Assembly: GCA_903871735.1 (NCBI GenBank) | Contig: CAIQHU010000071.1 | Location: forward strand, 25,474 to 89,473 | DNA from: an uncultured beta proteobacterium | Lineage (GTDB): Bacteria > Pseudomonadota > Gammaproteobacteria > Burkholderiales > Burkholderiaceae | Direction: 5' to 3' | DNA length: 64,000 nucleotides | Part shown: positions 1-10,710 of the stretch, piece by piece | How positions within the stretch are numbered: position 1 is the first letter of the stretch | Layout of the letters: each line of letters starts with the position of its first letter | Program-made: the position numbers and the translations under genes | The notes under the pieces: generated by a model | Databases searched by the model: none | The model's input: only the letters and a program-made list of their open reading frames with translations | What the model was told of the DNA's origin: nothing

Positions 1-2
1 TA

Positions 3-797
3 CTACCCTTTCAGGGTCAGGTTTAGCTGCTCATCACCTTGACTAGGTTCTAATAAACTCTTTTTCTTTTTGGAAGATACTTTCTTGGCCGCTCGACCAG
101 TCTGGGGTATCGCTTTTTGAGCTGCTAACAACGCTAATTTAGCAGCGGACTGTTCGGCTGATCGCCTACTCGCACCATCTCCAAAGACATGAATCTGCAA
201 ACTATCTACAACACACTCTACTTCAAAACGTTGATTGTGCGCCACACCGGTCGTCGCTGTGACTGTATACACCGGCAGAGGCAATTGATGCCCCTGTAAA
301 TACTCCTGTAAGAGTGTCTTATCGTCTTTACCTAATTTTCTTGGATCAACATTTTCTAAAATTTGCGCGTACAGTTTTCTTAGAATCACACGTACACCTT
401 CAAAACCCGCTTCAATAAAAATCGCCGCAATGATGGCCTCTAGAGTATCTGCCAAAATAGATGGCCTACGAAAGCCGCCACTCTTTAATTCGCCCTCACC
501 TAGGCGTAAGTAATCCGACAAAGATAAACTCTGCGCTATTTCATATAAAGCCTGTTGCTTCACTAAATTAGCGCGTACCCTGGATAAGTCACCCTCATCT
601 AAATCGTTAAATTTCTCAAATAAAATTTCCGCCACAATACAATTTAAAATAGAATCCCCCAAAAACTCTAAGCGTTCATTATTTTTCTTGCCATGGCTGC
701 GATGCGTCAAAGCCTGCATCAATAACTCAGGTTTGATAAATCGATAATTTAAACGCTCTTGCAAAAGCGTAGTATCAATTGTAATTCGGCCACCCAT
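3..797 (-). CDS. rnc: Ribonuclease III
   Basis: Cuts double-stranded RNA in rRNA maturation and mRNA decay. The 264-residue protein has the RNase III signature ERLEFLGDS at about residues 41-49 and the second acidic pair in LADTLEA at about 115-121, so all catalytic acidic positions look present. A double-stranded RNA binding domain follows from about residue 157, then a lysine-rich tail. The frame is complete, with its TAG at bases 3-5. It starts 2 bp after the lepB stop, which suggests translation coupled to lepB. The usual next gene, era, would lie outside the window. Confidence 0.97.
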   Translation of the reverse strand: MGGRITIDTTLLQERLNYRFIKPELLMQALTHRSHGKKNNERLEFLGDSILNCIVAEILFEKFNDLDEGDLSRVRANLVKQQALYEIAQSLSLSDYLRLGEGELKSGGFRRPSILADTLEAIIAAIFIEAGFEGVRVILRKLYAQILENVDPRKLGKDDKTLLQEYLQGHQLPLPVYTVTATTGVAHNQRFEVECVVDSLQIHVFGDGASRRSAEQSAAKLALLAAQKAIPQTGRAAKKVSSKKKKSLLEPSQGDEQLNLTLKG

Positions 798-799
798 AG

Positions 800-1681
800 T
801 TATTTAAAACTACCGATGCGTTTAAAGTCACTAAAGTTGAGCCAAACAAAAAATGCTCGCCCAACTAAATTCTTCTCAGGTACAAATCCCCAATATCGAG
901 AATCCAAGCTATTATCCCGATTATCACCCATCATAAAATAATGCCCACTGGGCACCTTACAAGTAAAGCCAGTATAGGAATACTGACAATTTTCCATATT
1001 TTCAAAAGGCGGCTCCGGATAAAAATTACTCGCAAAACCACCCGAGCGCTGCGGATCATTTTCAATCGTATGTGCCGTACCGCCTAAGCTCATCGGGGAT
1101 GTTTCAAGCCACTGCGTTGCTTGTAATGGCTTTTGAGCAAACTGCTGCATCAATTGGGTTTGCTCTATTTCGCCAACCGGCGCAACATAAGGCACCGACT
1201 GGTAAGTCAATGCTATTCCATTCACCGTCAAACGCTTATCGCGATATTCAACAACGTCTCCAGGCACACCAACCACCCGTTTGATGTAATCAACCGACTC
1301 GTCCACCGGATACCGAAAGACAACTACATCACCACGTTTTGGCTCGCCTACCTCAATGATTTTTTTATTAACCACCGGAAATCGAACTCCGTATGTAAAT
1401 TTATTCACTAAAATAAAATCACCAATCTGTAAGGTCGGTATCATCGAGCCCGAAGGAATCTTAAATGGCTCAAACAAAAACGACCGTAATACAAAGATAA
1501 ACGCAATAATTGGGAATAAATCCGCCGTAAACTCCAACCAGATGGGGCGCTTTTGAATCCCTAATGCGCGGTGCCTCTTGGCTAAAAAAAGTTTGTCAAT
1601 CACCCAAATCAAACCGCAAAAAACAAATAAAAATAATAAAATCTTCGCAAAATGCTGGCCAATATTCGCCCAAATACTCAT
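800..1681 (-). CDS. lepB: Signal peptidase I
   Basis: Inner-membrane serine protease that removes signal peptides from exported proteins. The 293-residue protein has two N-terminal membrane segments (about residues 10-30 and 53-70). The catalytic serine motif PSGSM follows with Ser near 79, then the general-base lysine in DYIKR near 134, and the late conserved box [14 protein letters not shown]. The start codon overlaps the lepA stop as ATGA, so the pair is translationally coupled. The lepA-lepB-rnc order is common in proteobacteria. Confidence 0.96.
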   Translation of the reverse strand: MSIWANIGQHFAKILLFLFVFCGLIWVIDKLFLAKRHRALGIQKRPIWLEFTADLFPIIAFIFVLRSFLFEPFKIPSGSMIPTLQIGDFILVNKFTYGVRFPVVNKKIIEVGEPKRGDVVVFRYPVDESVDYIKRVVGVPGDVVEYRDKRLTVNGIALTYQSVPYVAPVGEIEQTQLMQQFAQKPLQATQWLETSPMSLGGTAHTIENDPQRSGGFASNFYPEPPFENMENCQYSYTGFTCKVPSGHYFMMGDNRDNSLDSRYWGFVPEKNLVGRAFFVWLNFSDFKRIGSFK

Positions 1682-3486
1682 TTATCCTCCACCTGTAATA
1701 TCGCTAAAAATGCCTCTTGCGGAATCTCCACGTTGCCAATTTGTTTCATGCGCTTCTTACCCGCTTTTTGTTTTTCTAATAACTTACGTTTGCGCGAGAT
1801 GTCGCCACCATAGCACTTTGCTAAAACATTTTTACGTAAGGCCTTGACGTTTTCTCTAGCAATAATGCCGCTCCCAATCGCCGCCTGAATCGCCACATCA
1901 AACATCTGTCTAGGGATAATCTCACGCATCTTAGAAACCACCTCTCGGCCACGATACTGACTATTACTGCGATGCACAATAATCGATAAGGCATCGACCT
2001 TATCGCCATTAATTAAAATATCCACCTTCACTACATCCGATGGGCGATATTCTTTGAACTCATAATCCATCGAAGCATATCCCCGCGAAATCGATTTCAG
2101 GCGATCAAAAAAATCCATCACAATCTCAGCCATCGGGATTTCATAGGTCAATTGCACCTGCCGACCCAAATATTGCATATTGGTCTGCACCCCACGCTTG
2201 CCAGTGCATAAGGTAATGACTGCGCCCACATACTCCTGGGGCATGTATAAATTCACAACGACAATCGGCTCTAAAACGTTTGCAATCTTACTAGGCTCTG
2301 GCATCTTGGACGGGTTATCAACCGTTACCTTGCTTTGATCACTTAACTCGACTTGGTAAACCACCGTCGGGGCCGTCGTAATTAAATCCATGTCAAACTC
2401 GCGCTCCAAACGCTCTTGCACAATTTCCATATGCAATAAACCTAAAAAACCACAACGAAAACCAAAGCCCAAGGCCTGAGAAACTTCTGGCTCGTACTGT
2501 AAAGAGGCATCATTTAATTTGAGTTTTTCTAAGGACTCGCGTAAGGCTTCATACTGATTAGCTTCCACGGGATATAAACCCGCAAAGACCTGTGGCTTGA
2601 CTTCTTTAAATCCTGGTAAAGGCTCAAGCGCCGGAACTCGGCCTTGCTGACCTGGGGCGTGCGTGATCGTATCACCTACTTTGGCAGCCTTTAACTCTTT
2701 AATACCGGCAATGATGAAGCCAACCTGGCCAGCACACAGTTCTGCTCGATCAATCGATTTTGGTGTAAAAACCCCAACATGGTCCACTAAATGCGACGAG
2801 CCATTGGCCATCAACACAATACGATCTTTGGGGCGTAAGGTACCATTCTTGATGCGAACCAACATCACCACACCAACATAATTATCAAACCAAGAGTCGA
2901 CTAATAAAGCCTGCAATGGCGCACTCGGATCTCCAATCGGCGCCGGCACGCAAGCAATTAAACGCTCAATGACATCCGCTACGCCAAGGCCAGTCTTGGC
3001 TGAACAAGTGACAGCGTCCGTAGCATCAATCCCAATAATGTCCTCAATCTCTTGACTCGCTTTGATCGGGTCGGCTGAGGGTAAATCAATTTTATTGAGC
3101 ACTGGTACTACTTCAACACCTAATTCAATAGCGGTGTAGCAGTTCGCAACGGTCTGCGCCTCAACCCCTTGACTGGCATCAACAACCAATAAAGCACCTT
3201 CACATGCCGATAAAGAGCGACTCACCTCGTACGAAAAATCTACGTGGCCTGGGGTATCTATCAAATTTAAATGATATAACTGCCCATCCCGGGCTTTATA
3301 ACTCAAAGCCGCTGTCTGAGCCTTAATCGTTATCCCGCGCTCTTTTTCAATATCCATCGAGTCGAGCACTTGCTCTTGCATTTCGCGGTCAGACAAACCC
3401 CCACATAATTGAATAATGCGATCTGCTAAGGTCGATTTGCCATGATCAATATGGGCGATGATAGAAAAGTTTCGTATTTGTTTCAT
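1678..3486 (-). CDS. lepA: Elongation factor 4 (LepA GTPase)
   Basis: Ribosome-associated translational GTPase. The G1 motif [14 protein letters not shown] and NKID are all visible, followed by EF-G-like domains and the LepA-specific C-terminus rich in Lys and Arg ([18 protein letters not shown]). The ORF track begins 8 codons earlier. I chose the internal ATG at 3486 because AAAGGA lies just upstream of it and the protein then starts MKQIRNFSI and has 602 residues, close to the family length. It overlaps lepB by 4 bases. Confidence 0.96.
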   Translation of the reverse strand: MKQIRNFSIIAHIDHGKSTLADRIIQLCGGLSDREMQEQVLDSMDIEKERGITIKAQTAALSYKARDGQLYHLNLIDTPGHVDFSYEVSRSLSACEGALLVVDASQGVEAQTVANCYTAIELGVEVVPVLNKIDLPSADPIKASQEIEDIIGIDATDAVTCSAKTGLGVADVIERLIACVPAPIGDPSAPLQALLVDSWFDNYVGVVMLVRIKNGTLRPKDRIVLMANGSSHLVDHVGVFTPKSIDRAELCAGQVGFIIAGIKELKAAKVGDTITHAPGQQGRVPALEPLPGFKEVKPQVFAGLYPVEANQYEALRESLEKLKLNDASLQYEPEVSQALGFGFRCGFLGLLHMEIVQERLEREFDMDLITTAPTVVYQVELSDQSKVTVDNPSKMPEPSKIANVLEPIVVVNLYMPQEYVGAVITLCTGKRGVQTNMQYLGRQVQLTYEIPMAEIVMDFFDRLKSISRGYASMDYEFKEYRPSDVVKVDILINGDKVDALSIIVHRSNSQYRGREVVSKMREIIPRQMFDVAIQAAIGSGIIARENVKALRKNVLAKCYGGDISRKRKLLEKQKAGKKRMKQIGNVEIPQEAFLAILQVEDK

Positions 3487-3549
3487 GAATTCCTTTAAAC
3501 GGCTTGCCACAACACAACACCATATTGGGCTGCAATAAGACGTCTAAGG

Positions 3550-4746
3550 TTATTGTAATGGTTTACTACGTGGCGGCTCTATCTCCACAACCATGACATT
3601 TACCTCACGGTTGCTGCCTTTGCGCCAAACTTGTAATCTGGCACGCGAACCAGGTCTAATTTCACTAATCGCGCGGGTTAAATCAACGCCCCGCTCGATC
3701 TCTTTTTCGTTAATCTTCGTGATGACATCACCTACCTCTAAGCCTGCTAAGGCTGCTGGAGCGCCTTGCTCAACCGCTCGAATTAACACACCTCGCCGAC
3801 CAACGAAATTAATACTCTCAGCTAACTCCTTGGTAAGCTCAGTAATAGTCACCCCAATTCGGCCTCGAACAATCCGTCCATTAACCTTTAACTGCTCAGA
3901 AATACGGATCGCTTCATCGATCGGAATAGCAAAGGAAATACCCATGTACCCGCCCGATTTACTATATATCTGTGAGTTAATCCCAATAACCTCGCCCCGC
4001 GTATTGATCAGCGGCCCGCCAGAATTTCCCGGATTGATCGCTACATCCGTCTGTATAAAGGGCGTAATGCTATCGTTAGTCTCGCGTCCCTTAGCAGATA
4101 CGATCCCGGCTGTTACAGTATTATCAAGCCCAAACGGCGACCCAATCGCTAAAACCCACTCACCAACCCGCACTCGAGAGGAATCCCCAACGGGTAACTT
4201 CGGTAAATTACTGGCCTCAATTTTTACTAAGGCAACATCTGTCCGAGGGTCTGAGCCAATCAACTTGGCCTTAAACTCGCGCTTGTCGGTCAGAGTGACA
4301 TAAATCGTCGTTGCCCCTTCAATCACATGGGCGTTAGTCAGAATATAACCATTTGAGTCCATGATAAAACCCGAACCAGTCCCCCGATTTTGTTCTTGAG
4401 ACTGCCCCCCCGGTGGTTGCCCTTTGGGTGGGGGACTTGGATTGGGTTGCGCTGGCAATGGAATTCCAAAAAAACGCCTTAAAAACTCTGCCTGATCTTG
4501 CGGGGTGATGTTCGAAGGCATCTGATAAACCGCAACTTTTTCCGTCGTCCGGATGTTGACAACTGCTGGACTAGCTTTTTCTACTAAGTCTGCAAAATCA
4601 GGAAAACGCCTAAAATTAAGGCTATTGGGATTATTCTGGTTATTCACATCAAGCTGGGCCAAAACAGGCATAGCCCCAGCAAAAAATAGCAGTGCCGTAC
4701 AAAAAGCAAGTCGCAACGGACTATACAGCCAGTCAGAGAGTTTCAT
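3550..4746 (-). CDS. DegP/DegQ-like periplasmic serine protease with a single PDZ domain
   Basis: Envelope quality-control protease of the HtrA family. The 398-residue protein starts with a signal peptide ending near VLAQ (about residue 31). The trypsin-like domain carries His in TNAHVIEG, Asp in DPRTDVALVKI and Ser in NPGNSGGPL. A Pro/Gln/Gly-rich linker follows the N-terminal segment. Only one PDZ domain (about residues 295-385) is present; usual DegP/MucD proteins have two and about 470-500 residues. Only 63 bp separate its stop from lepA, so no second-PDZ relic remains. It lies directly after fabF, where many relatives have rpoE-rseA-rseB. No strong ribosome binding site was seen. Confidence 0.93.
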   Translation of the reverse strand: MKLSDWLYSPLRLAFCTALLFFAGAMPVLAQLDVNNQNNPNSLNFRRFPDFADLVEKASPAVVNIRTTEKVAVYQMPSNITPQDQAEFLRRFFGIPLPAQPNPSPPPKGQPPGGQSQEQNRGTGSGFIMDSNGYILTNAHVIEGATTIYVTLTDKREFKAKLIGSDPRTDVALVKIEASNLPKLPVGDSSRVRVGEWVLAIGSPFGLDNTVTAGIVSAKGRETNDSITPFIQTDVAINPGNSGGPLINTRGEVIGINSQIYSKSGGYMGISFAIPIDEAIRISEQLKVNGRIVRGRIGVTITELTKELAESINFVGRRGVLIRAVEQGAPAALAGLEVGDVITKINEKEIERGVDLTRAISEIRPGSRARLQVWRKGSNREVNVMVVEIEPPRSKPLQ

Positions 4747-4791
4747 AAAAAAAGATTTGATAGCGTGAATAATTAAAATAAAGATTCTATT

Positions 4792-6036
4792 TTAAATTCT
4801 TTTGAACACTAGCGTGCCATTCGTCCCACCAAAGCCGAAATTGTTTTTAACTGCAATATCCATCTGGACGTCTCTTGCCTCATTGGCACAGTAATCTAAG
4901 TCACATTCTGGGTCTTGATTAAAGATGTTCATCGTCGGTGGAGACTTTTGATGGTACAAGGATAAGACTGTAATCACCGACTCTAAGCCACCCGCACCGC
5001 CCAACAAATGCCCAGTCATCGACTTCGTAGAGTTCACAATCATCTTTTTTGCGTGCGAACCAAAAGCGGCTTTAATAGCCTCAGTCTCGTTCTTATCCCC
5101 TAAAGGGGTAGATGTTCCGTGGGCGTTAATGTATCCCACTTGGTCAGAATTAATACCGCCATCTTTAAGTGCATTAACCATACACCGCTTAGGGCCTTCC
5201 ATGTTCGGCGCTGTCATATGATAGGCATCACCACTCATGCCAAAACCAATTAACTCTGCATAAATACGAGCGCCCCTTGCTGCAGCATGCTCATACTCCT
5301 CTAAAACCATGACGCCACCACCCTCACCAAGAACGAAACCGTCCCGATCTCTGTCCCAAGGCCTTGATGCAGTTGTCGGGTCATCATTGCGCATAGATAG
5401 CGCCCGAGCCGCTGCAAATCCACCAATCCCTAAAGGTGAGATCGTCGACTCCGCACCACCCGCTAGCATCACATCGGCATCACCATACTGAATTAAGCGG
5501 GCAGCTAAACCAATACTGTGTAGGCCAGTCGTGCAAGCAGTAACCGCCGCTAAATTAGGCCCTTGCAAATTGAGGTTAATACTTAAATGCCCAGAAATCA
5601 TATTAATAATTGATCCAGGAACAAAAAAAGGTGAAATACGCCGAGCACCCCGCGTGGTGTAATCCTGATGCGTGGCTTCAATCATTGGTAAACCACCAAT
5701 GCCTGAACCAACCATCACCCCAACCCGTTGCGTATTTTCTTCAGAGATCACAAGGCCGCTATCAGCAAAGGCTTGAGTCCCAGCGGCAATTCCAAAATGG
5801 ATAAAACTATCCATGTGGCGCGCTTCTTTAGCAGAAATGTAGTCCTCGATTTGAAAGTCTTTGACCTCACCACCGAATTGAACTGATAAACCCTGCGGAT
5901 CAAACTTGGTTAAATTGGCTATCCCAGACTTACCAGCTAACAAATTTTCCCAAGCGATACCAACTTGGTTACCAACAGGACTAACTAATCCTAAACCAGT
6001 GATTACTACCCGGCGTTGGCCTCTTGCGTAAGACAC
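4792..6036 (-). CDS. fabF: 3-oxoacyl-ACP synthase II
   Basis: Condensing enzyme that elongates acyl-ACP with malonyl-ACP in type II fatty acid synthesis. The 414-residue protein shows the thiolase-fold active site: Cys in TACTTG, His in HGTSTPLGD and His in GHLLGGAGG, plus the C-terminal NNFGFGGTNG. The start is a GTG 5 bp after the acpP stop, consistent with co-translation from acpP. An AT-only inverted repeat (TTAAAATA/TATTTTAA) overlaps the stop codon. Confidence 0.97.
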   Translation of the reverse strand: MSYARGQRRVVITGLGLVSPVGNQVGIAWENLLAGKSGIANLTKFDPQGLSVQFGGEVKDFQIEDYISAKEARHMDSFIHFGIAAGTQAFADSGLVISEENTQRVGVMVGSGIGGLPMIEATHQDYTTRGARRISPFFVPGSIINMISGHLSINLNLQGPNLAAVTACTTGLHSIGLAARLIQYGDADVMLAGGAESTISPLGIGGFAAARALSMRNDDPTTASRPWDRDRDGFVLGEGGGVMVLEEYEHAAARGARIYAELIGFGMSGDAYHMTAPNMEGPKRCMVNALKDGGINSDQVGYINAHGTSTPLGDKNETEAIKAAFGSHAKKMIVNSTKSMTGHLLGGAGGLESVITVLSLYHQKSPPTMNIFNQDPECDLDYCANEARDVQMDIAVKNNFGFGGTNGTLVFKRI

Positions 6037-6041
6037 TGAAC

Positions 6042-6281
6042 TTAGCCTTGAGCTTTCGAAGTTGCAAAATCAATTGCTAATTGCACAGTAGTAATTTTTT
6101 CAGCCTCTTCGTCAGGAATTTCAATTCCAAACTCATCTTCTAAAGCCATTACTAATTCAACAGTATCAAGCGAATCCGCGCCAAGATCATTGACGAATGA
6201 AGATTCGTTTTTAATCTCTGCATCTGTGACTCCTAACTGCTCAGCCACAATTTTCTTAACGCGTTGTTCAATATTGTCCAT
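6042..6281 (-). CDS. acpP: Acyl carrier protein
   Basis: A 79-residue acidic carrier protein that holds growing acyl chains on a phosphopantetheine arm. The attachment serine is in GADSLDT at residue 37. Length and sequence are typical. A strong ribosome binding site, GGAGGGAACAG, precedes the ATG, fitting the very high expression known for this family. It lies between fabG and fabF, the classical order. Confidence 0.98.
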   Translation of the reverse strand: MDNIEQRVKKIVAEQLGVTDAEIKNESSFVNDLGADSLDTVELVMALEDEFGIEIPDEEAEKITTVQLAIDFATSKAQG

Positions 6282-6337
6282 CTGTTCCCTCCAAGGGCGT
6301 TGTTAAATTAAAAGTATTTTATCAGTATCGGGAGTTC

Positions 6338-7096
6338 TTATGCGAGATATAAACCGCCATTCACGTGCAAAGTAGCTCCAGTGATATATCCTGCCTGACT
6401 AGAAGCTAAAAAACATACCGCCTGAGCAACATCGAGTGGGGTTCCTAAACGACCCAAAGGAATGTTGATTTTTAAGGCATTTTGCTGATCTTCGGATAAT
6501 TCACGTGTCATATCCGTGTCAATAAAACCCGGTGCAACACAGTTTACCGTGATATTTCTGCTACCAATTTCCCGAGCTAAAGCGCGACTCATGCCAGCTA
6601 CCCCAGCTTTGGCTGCGGCGTAATTTGCCTGCCCAGCATTGCCCATATGACCAACAATTGAGGTTACATGCACGATTCTGCCACCCTTAGCCTTCATCAT
6701 AGGCCTTAAAACAGCCCGCGATAGCCGAAATACGGCACTTAAGTTGGTGTCAATTACGCAATCCCAGTCTGAATCCTTCATACGCATCGCTAATTGATCA
6801 CGCGTGATCCCAGCATTATTCACCAGGACGTTTAAACCACCGTGCTCTTTCACAACCTCTTCAATAATCGCCTCACAAGCCTTGGGATCATTGACGTTCA
6901 AAACGAGTCCTCGCCCTGCAACCGCAACCGAAGAACTGGCTGCTAGCGCCTGGGTAATTCCCTGCGCACCTTGCTCGGTAGTGGCTGTACCAATCACGAA
7001 GCCACCTTGCTCAGCAAAGTTTTTGGCAATCGCCTGGCCAATACCACGCGAGGCTCCTGTTACTAATATGATCTGGTCTTGAAATAATGTTGTCAT
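6338..7096 (-). CDS. fabG: 3-oxoacyl-ACP reductase
   Basis: NADPH-dependent short-chain dehydrogenase that reduces 3-oxoacyl-ACP. The 252-residue protein has the cofactor motif TGASRGIG near residues 14-21, the NNAG motif, the catalytic Ser in TSIVG, and YAAAK with Tyr and Lys. The C-terminal GATLHVNGG is typical of FabG. It is part of the fab cluster between fabD and acpP. The short-chain dehydrogenase family is broad, but the context makes FabG firm. Confidence 0.97.
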   Translation of the reverse strand: MTTLFQDQIILVTGASRGIGQAIAKNFAEQGGFVIGTATTEQGAQGITQALAASSSVAVAGRGLVLNVNDPKACEAIIEEVVKEHGGLNVLVNNAGITRDQLAMRMKDSDWDCVIDTNLSAVFRLSRAVLRPMMKAKGGRIVHVTSIVGHMGNAGQANYAAAKAGVAGMSRALAREIGSRNITVNCVAPGFIDTDMTRELSEDQQNALKINIPLGRLGTPLDVAQAVCFLASSQAGYITGATLHVNGGLYLA

Positions 7097-7153
7097 CAGT
7101 TTCTCTGGCTTATCTGTTGTTTATCGTTGTTTCTTATTGTTTTTCAGGAGTAA

Positions 7154-8101
7154 TTAATGCTCTTGTAATTCACCAAGCACCTGAGTAATTGACTCAGGAC
7201 TAGAAATACCCAAAATGCGTACCTGACTATCAATCCGCTTAACCATACCAGCCAAAACTTTACCCGGGCCGCATTCAACAATATGCGTCACACCCAGCTC
7301 TATCATCAACTGGATAATCTGTACCCAGCGCACCGGTGCATAAGCCTGTCTCGTTAAGGCCTCTTTAATTGCGACTGAGTCCGACAAAATACTCACATCG
7401 ACATTATTAATCACCTCGATCTGCGGGGTAGATAATTCAATATCACCCAAATACTCCTGCAAACGTATCGCTGCAGGTTGAAGTAACGAAGAATGAAAAG
7501 GCGCAGAAACTGCCAAAGGTACTGCCATTTTGGCGCCAGCAGGCTTAGCCATCGCGCAAGCTGTCTCTACCCCGCTCTTGGACCCCGCAATCACAACTTG
7601 ACTTGGCGCATTGAAGTTTACCGCCTCAACCACCGACCCAGATACACTCGCCGCCTCTTGACAAAGTCGAATCACCGCTGCGTCGTCTAAACCGACAATA
7701 GCTGCCATCCCACCAGAACCTACTGGAACCGCCTCCTGCATCGCCTGAGCTCTAAATCGGACCAAAGGCACAGCATCTGCAAATCGCAGCGACTTGGCCA
7801 CCACGTAAGCTGAATACTCGCCTAAACTATGACCCGCCAAAATCTTGGGAATCGGCCCCCCGGCCGCAATCCAAGCACGATAAATCGCAATCGCTGCCGT
7901 AAGCATCACCGGCTGGGTATTCTCTGTTAGCGCAAGTTGCTCGGCTGGCCCCTGATGAATCAGCTGAGCGAGATCTTGCCCAAGCGATTCTGAAGCCTCT
8001 TTCAAAGTATCTTGAACCAAGACGTTTTGCGCAAAGGAGTCAAGCATTCCAACCGCTTGGGAACCTTGACCTGGAAAAATAAATGCAATGTGTTTTTTCA
8101 T
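7154..8101 (-). CDS. fabD: Malonyl-CoA:ACP transacylase
   Basis: Loads malonyl groups onto ACP for fatty acid elongation. The protein has FPGQGSQ near the N-terminus, the nucleophile elbow GHSLGEYSA and the downstream His in APFHSSLL. The ORF track starts at a TTG one codon upstream; the ATG at 8101 gives 315 residues beginning MKKHIAFIFPGQGSQ and is preferred. It follows fabH in the fab cluster. Confidence 0.96.
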   Translation of the reverse strand: MKKHIAFIFPGQGSQAVGMLDSFAQNVLVQDTLKEASESLGQDLAQLIHQGPAEQLALTENTQPVMLTAAIAIYRAWIAAGGPIPKILAGHSLGEYSAYVVAKSLRFADAVPLVRFRAQAMQEAVPVGSGGMAAIVGLDDAAVIRLCQEAASVSGSVVEAVNFNAPSQVVIAGSKSGVETACAMAKPAGAKMAVPLAVSAPFHSSLLQPAAIRLQEYLGDIELSTPQIEVINNVDVSILSDSVAIKEALTRQAYAPVRWVQIIQLMIELGVTHIVECGPGKVLAGMVKRIDSQVRILGISSPESITQVLGELQEH

Positions 8102-8185
8102 CAATGATTTGGTCTATTTTTAAGCTATTTTGGACTAATTAGAGTGCCGTACAAAGTAAGCCAAAACCGATTCAATAAGTCAGTT

Positions 8186-9184
8186 TTAGTACCGCACACA
8201 CGCAGCCCCCCAAGTAAATCCCCCACCAACCCCTTCTAAGAGTAAGTTCTGCCCACGCAGAACTTTGCCACTACGGATCCCGTCATCTAATGCCAACGGT
8301 ATCGAGGCCGCCGAAGTGTTGCCTTGCTGACCTAAAGTGACAAGCACTCGCTCATTGGCAATGCCAAGTTTTTTCGCAGTACCTTCCATAATCCGAATGT
8401 TCGCTTGATGCGGTACTAACCAGTCAATTTGATTGGCCACTAAACCAGCTTTTTCTAAAGCCTCTAAGCCAACCTGCTCCAATACCTTGACGGCTAATTT
8501 AAATACCGCTTGACCGTCCATCGTCAAAAACCCTGAACCGGCTACGCGGCCGTCGACTACTTGCCCAGGTATACATAAAATATCGCGATATTTACCGTCC
8601 GCATGCAAAGCCGAACTGAGGATGCCAGGCGTATTCGACGCCTCTAAAATAACTGCCCCCGCACCATCTCCAAACAAAACACACGTAGCGCGATCTTGAA
8701 AATCGAGAATACGGGAAAACACCTCGGCGCCAATCACCAAAACCCGCCCATGGGCTCCGGTCTGTATTAAGGAGTCTGCCAAATGTAAGCCATAAATAAA
8801 CCCCGAACATACTGCCTGAATATCAAAGGCCGCACATTGGGTTTGAATTCCTAATTTTTGTTGAACAACGCACGCTGTACTCGGAAAACCTCCTAAATAA
8901 TCGGGCGTAGAAGTGGCTAAGATAATTAAATCAATATCTCCAGCAACTAAACCAGCAGCATCTAAAGCACGCTGGGCAGAAATTACCGCTAAATCACTGG
9001 TTTGCTCTGCAGAAGAAGCAAAATGCCTCGCAGAAATACCACTCCGAGAAAAAATCCACTCGTCACTTGTCTCAATACCACTAAGCTTTAATTGCTGAGC
9101 TAACTCAAAATTATCAACTCGCCGGATTGGAAGATAACTCCCCGTGCCAATAATCCGAGCAAATTTTCTTTGGGATAGATTCAT
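8186..9184 (-). CDS. fabH: 3-oxoacyl-ACP synthase III
   Basis: Starts fatty acid synthesis by condensing acetyl-CoA with malonyl-ACP. The 332-residue protein contains the active-site Cys in QAVCSGF, His in PHQANIRIM and Asn in QQGNTSAAS, in the order expected for the Cys-His-Asn triad. AGAGGA lies about 10 bases before the ATG. It lies between plsX and fabD as in most proteobacteria. Confidence 0.97.
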   Translation of the reverse strand: MNLSQRKFARIIGTGSYLPIRRVDNFELAQQLKLSGIETSDEWIFSRSGISARHFASSAEQTSDLAVISAQRALDAAGLVAGDIDLIILATSTPDYLGGFPSTACVVQQKLGIQTQCAAFDIQAVCSGFIYGLHLADSLIQTGAHGRVLVIGAEVFSRILDFQDRATCVLFGDGAGAVILEASNTPGILSSALHADGKYRDILCIPGQVVDGRVAGSGFLTMDGQAVFKLAVKVLEQVGLEALEKAGLVANQIDWLVPHQANIRIMEGTAKKLGIANERVLVTLGQQGNTSAASIPLALDDGIRSGKVLRGQNLLLEGVGGGFTWGAACVRY

Positions 9185-9265
9185 CTTCGACTATCCTCTT
9201 GGGGTGCCCTAGAAAGTCTTGAGGTATTGAGGCGAACTGGCTGATAGAGCCAAAACTTGCGAATA

Positions 9266-10324
9266 TTAATTCGTGGCGACATGATCGACTCTCGAATTAG
9301 TTGTACCCTCCAAGACAAAATCTGCCTGTGCAAAAGCTGCCGCGATCTTATCAACCATCTGATTATTGGCAGCTTCATATGCTCTGTTTAGGGCCATAAA
9401 AAAACCATACCGATCAGCCGAACCGTGACTCTTAATGACTAGCCCACGCAAACCCAGTAACATCGCACCGTTATAACGCCGGTGGTCAGCGCGCTTTTTA
9501 AAACGCAATAAAACAGGTAAGGCTAAAATCGCTAAAAACTTCGTAAATAGTGATCTGCCAAATTCCTCCTTAATCATCTGCGAAATCCAAGTTGCTAAGC
9601 CTTCGCTCGTCTTCAGCGCAACATTACCGACAAAACCGTCACAAACAACTACATCGGTGGTGCCTTTAAAAATATCATTGCCTTCAACATTGCCAACAAA
9701 ATTTAATTGACTCTGCCTGAGTAACTCACCAGCTTGCTTGACAACATCGTTGCCTTTGATAACTTCTTCACCAATATTTAATAAACCAATCGTCGGGCGC
9801 TCAATCCCTTGAGTAACGCGCACCATAATATCTGCCATTTGTGCAAACTGCACTAAATGCCAAGGTTCACAATCGGCATTAGCGCCCAGATCTAAAAGAG
9901 TTGTACCAGCAGATTTTTGACTTGGCATGCGCGCGGCAATGGCAGGTCGATCGATCCCTTCTAAGGTTTTTAGAACGTAACGCGAAATAGCCATTAATGC
10001 TCCAGTATTCCCAGAAGAAACGACTGCATCAGCCACCCGATCCTTGACCTGCTCAATAGCGACTCGCATTGAAGAATCTTTTTTTCGACGCAAAGCGATT
10101 TCTATCGAGTCATCCGAGTGCACGATTTCCGTAGCTAATAGAACGCGTATCCGAGAACGCAGTTCACTAGCTGCTGTGCTCAGCGCCGCTTCAATGAGAT
10201 CTGGTTTTCCTACAAGAATAATCTGACAGTCTTCATACTCTTTGAGTATGTCTAAACAAGCAGGAACCGTGACTGAAATACCAAAATCACCACCCATTGC
10301 ATCAACAGAGATAGTGACAGTCAT
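9266..10324 (-). CDS. plsX: Phosphate acyltransferase
   Basis: Makes acyl-phosphate from acyl-ACP, the acyl donor for PlsY in phospholipid synthesis. The 352-residue protein begins [13 protein letters not shown] and has the conserved [10 protein letters not shown]-like segment (here [16 protein letters not shown]), the DLGANADC motif, and [16 protein letters not shown]. It sits between rpmF and fabH, the standard place for plsX. A short 32-residue-like extension at the C-terminus beyond the family core is Asn/Val rich and unremarkable. Confidence 0.96.
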   Translation of the reverse strand: MTVTISVDAMGGDFGISVTVPACLDILKEYEDCQIILVGKPDLIEAALSTAASELRSRIRVLLATEIVHSDDSIEIALRRKKDSSMRVAIEQVKDRVADAVVSSGNTGALMAISRYVLKTLEGIDRPAIAARMPSQKSAGTTLLDLGANADCEPWHLVQFAQMADIMVRVTQGIERPTIGLLNIGEEVIKGNDVVKQAGELLRQSQLNFVGNVEGNDIFKGTTDVVVCDGFVGNVALKTSEGLATWISQMIKEEFGRSLFTKFLAILALPVLLRFKKRADHRRYNGAMLLGLRGLVIKSHGSADRYGFFMALNRAYEAANNQMVDKIAAAFAQADFVLEGTTNSRVDHVATN

Positions 10325-10463
10325 TTACTAATCAGTAATACATGAATATTCAGCAACTCACCCCGTCTAAAGCATCCTAAAGACACCTTAGTGGGCATGA
10401 ATTCTTGCAGAGAATCCATCAAATCATTCAAACTAAATTATTCGTGTGAATAAAAAGTGACGA

Positions 10464-10643
10464 TTAATCGTTCTTAGTCTTTACTACCTTACGCCCACGA
10501 TAATAGCCATTCGGGCTAATATGATGACGAAGATGCGTCTCGCCACTCGTTGGCTCAACAGCCAATGAAGGACTGACTAAGAAATCGTGGGATCGGTGCA
10601 TACCACGTTTGGATGGGGATTTTTTATTCTGTTGGACGGCCAT
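10464..10643 (-). CDS. rpmF: 50S ribosomal protein L32
   Basis: A 59-residue basic ribosomal protein beginning [20 protein letters not shown]. The ORF track starts 18 codons too early; AGGAGT lies 7 bases before the ATG at 10643, which decides the start. No Cys pairs are present, so this is the zinc-free form. It lies upstream of plsX, linking ribosome supply with lipid synthesis as in many bacteria. Confidence 0.97.
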   Translation of the reverse strand: MAVQQNKKSPSKRGMHRSHDFLVSPSLAVEPTSGETHLRHHISPNGYYRGRKVVKTKND

Positions 10644-10710
10644 ATATGTAACTCCTAAACAATTCATTATCTTAACATGATTTACCCCTGTACCCAAGAG
10701 GAAATTGCGA

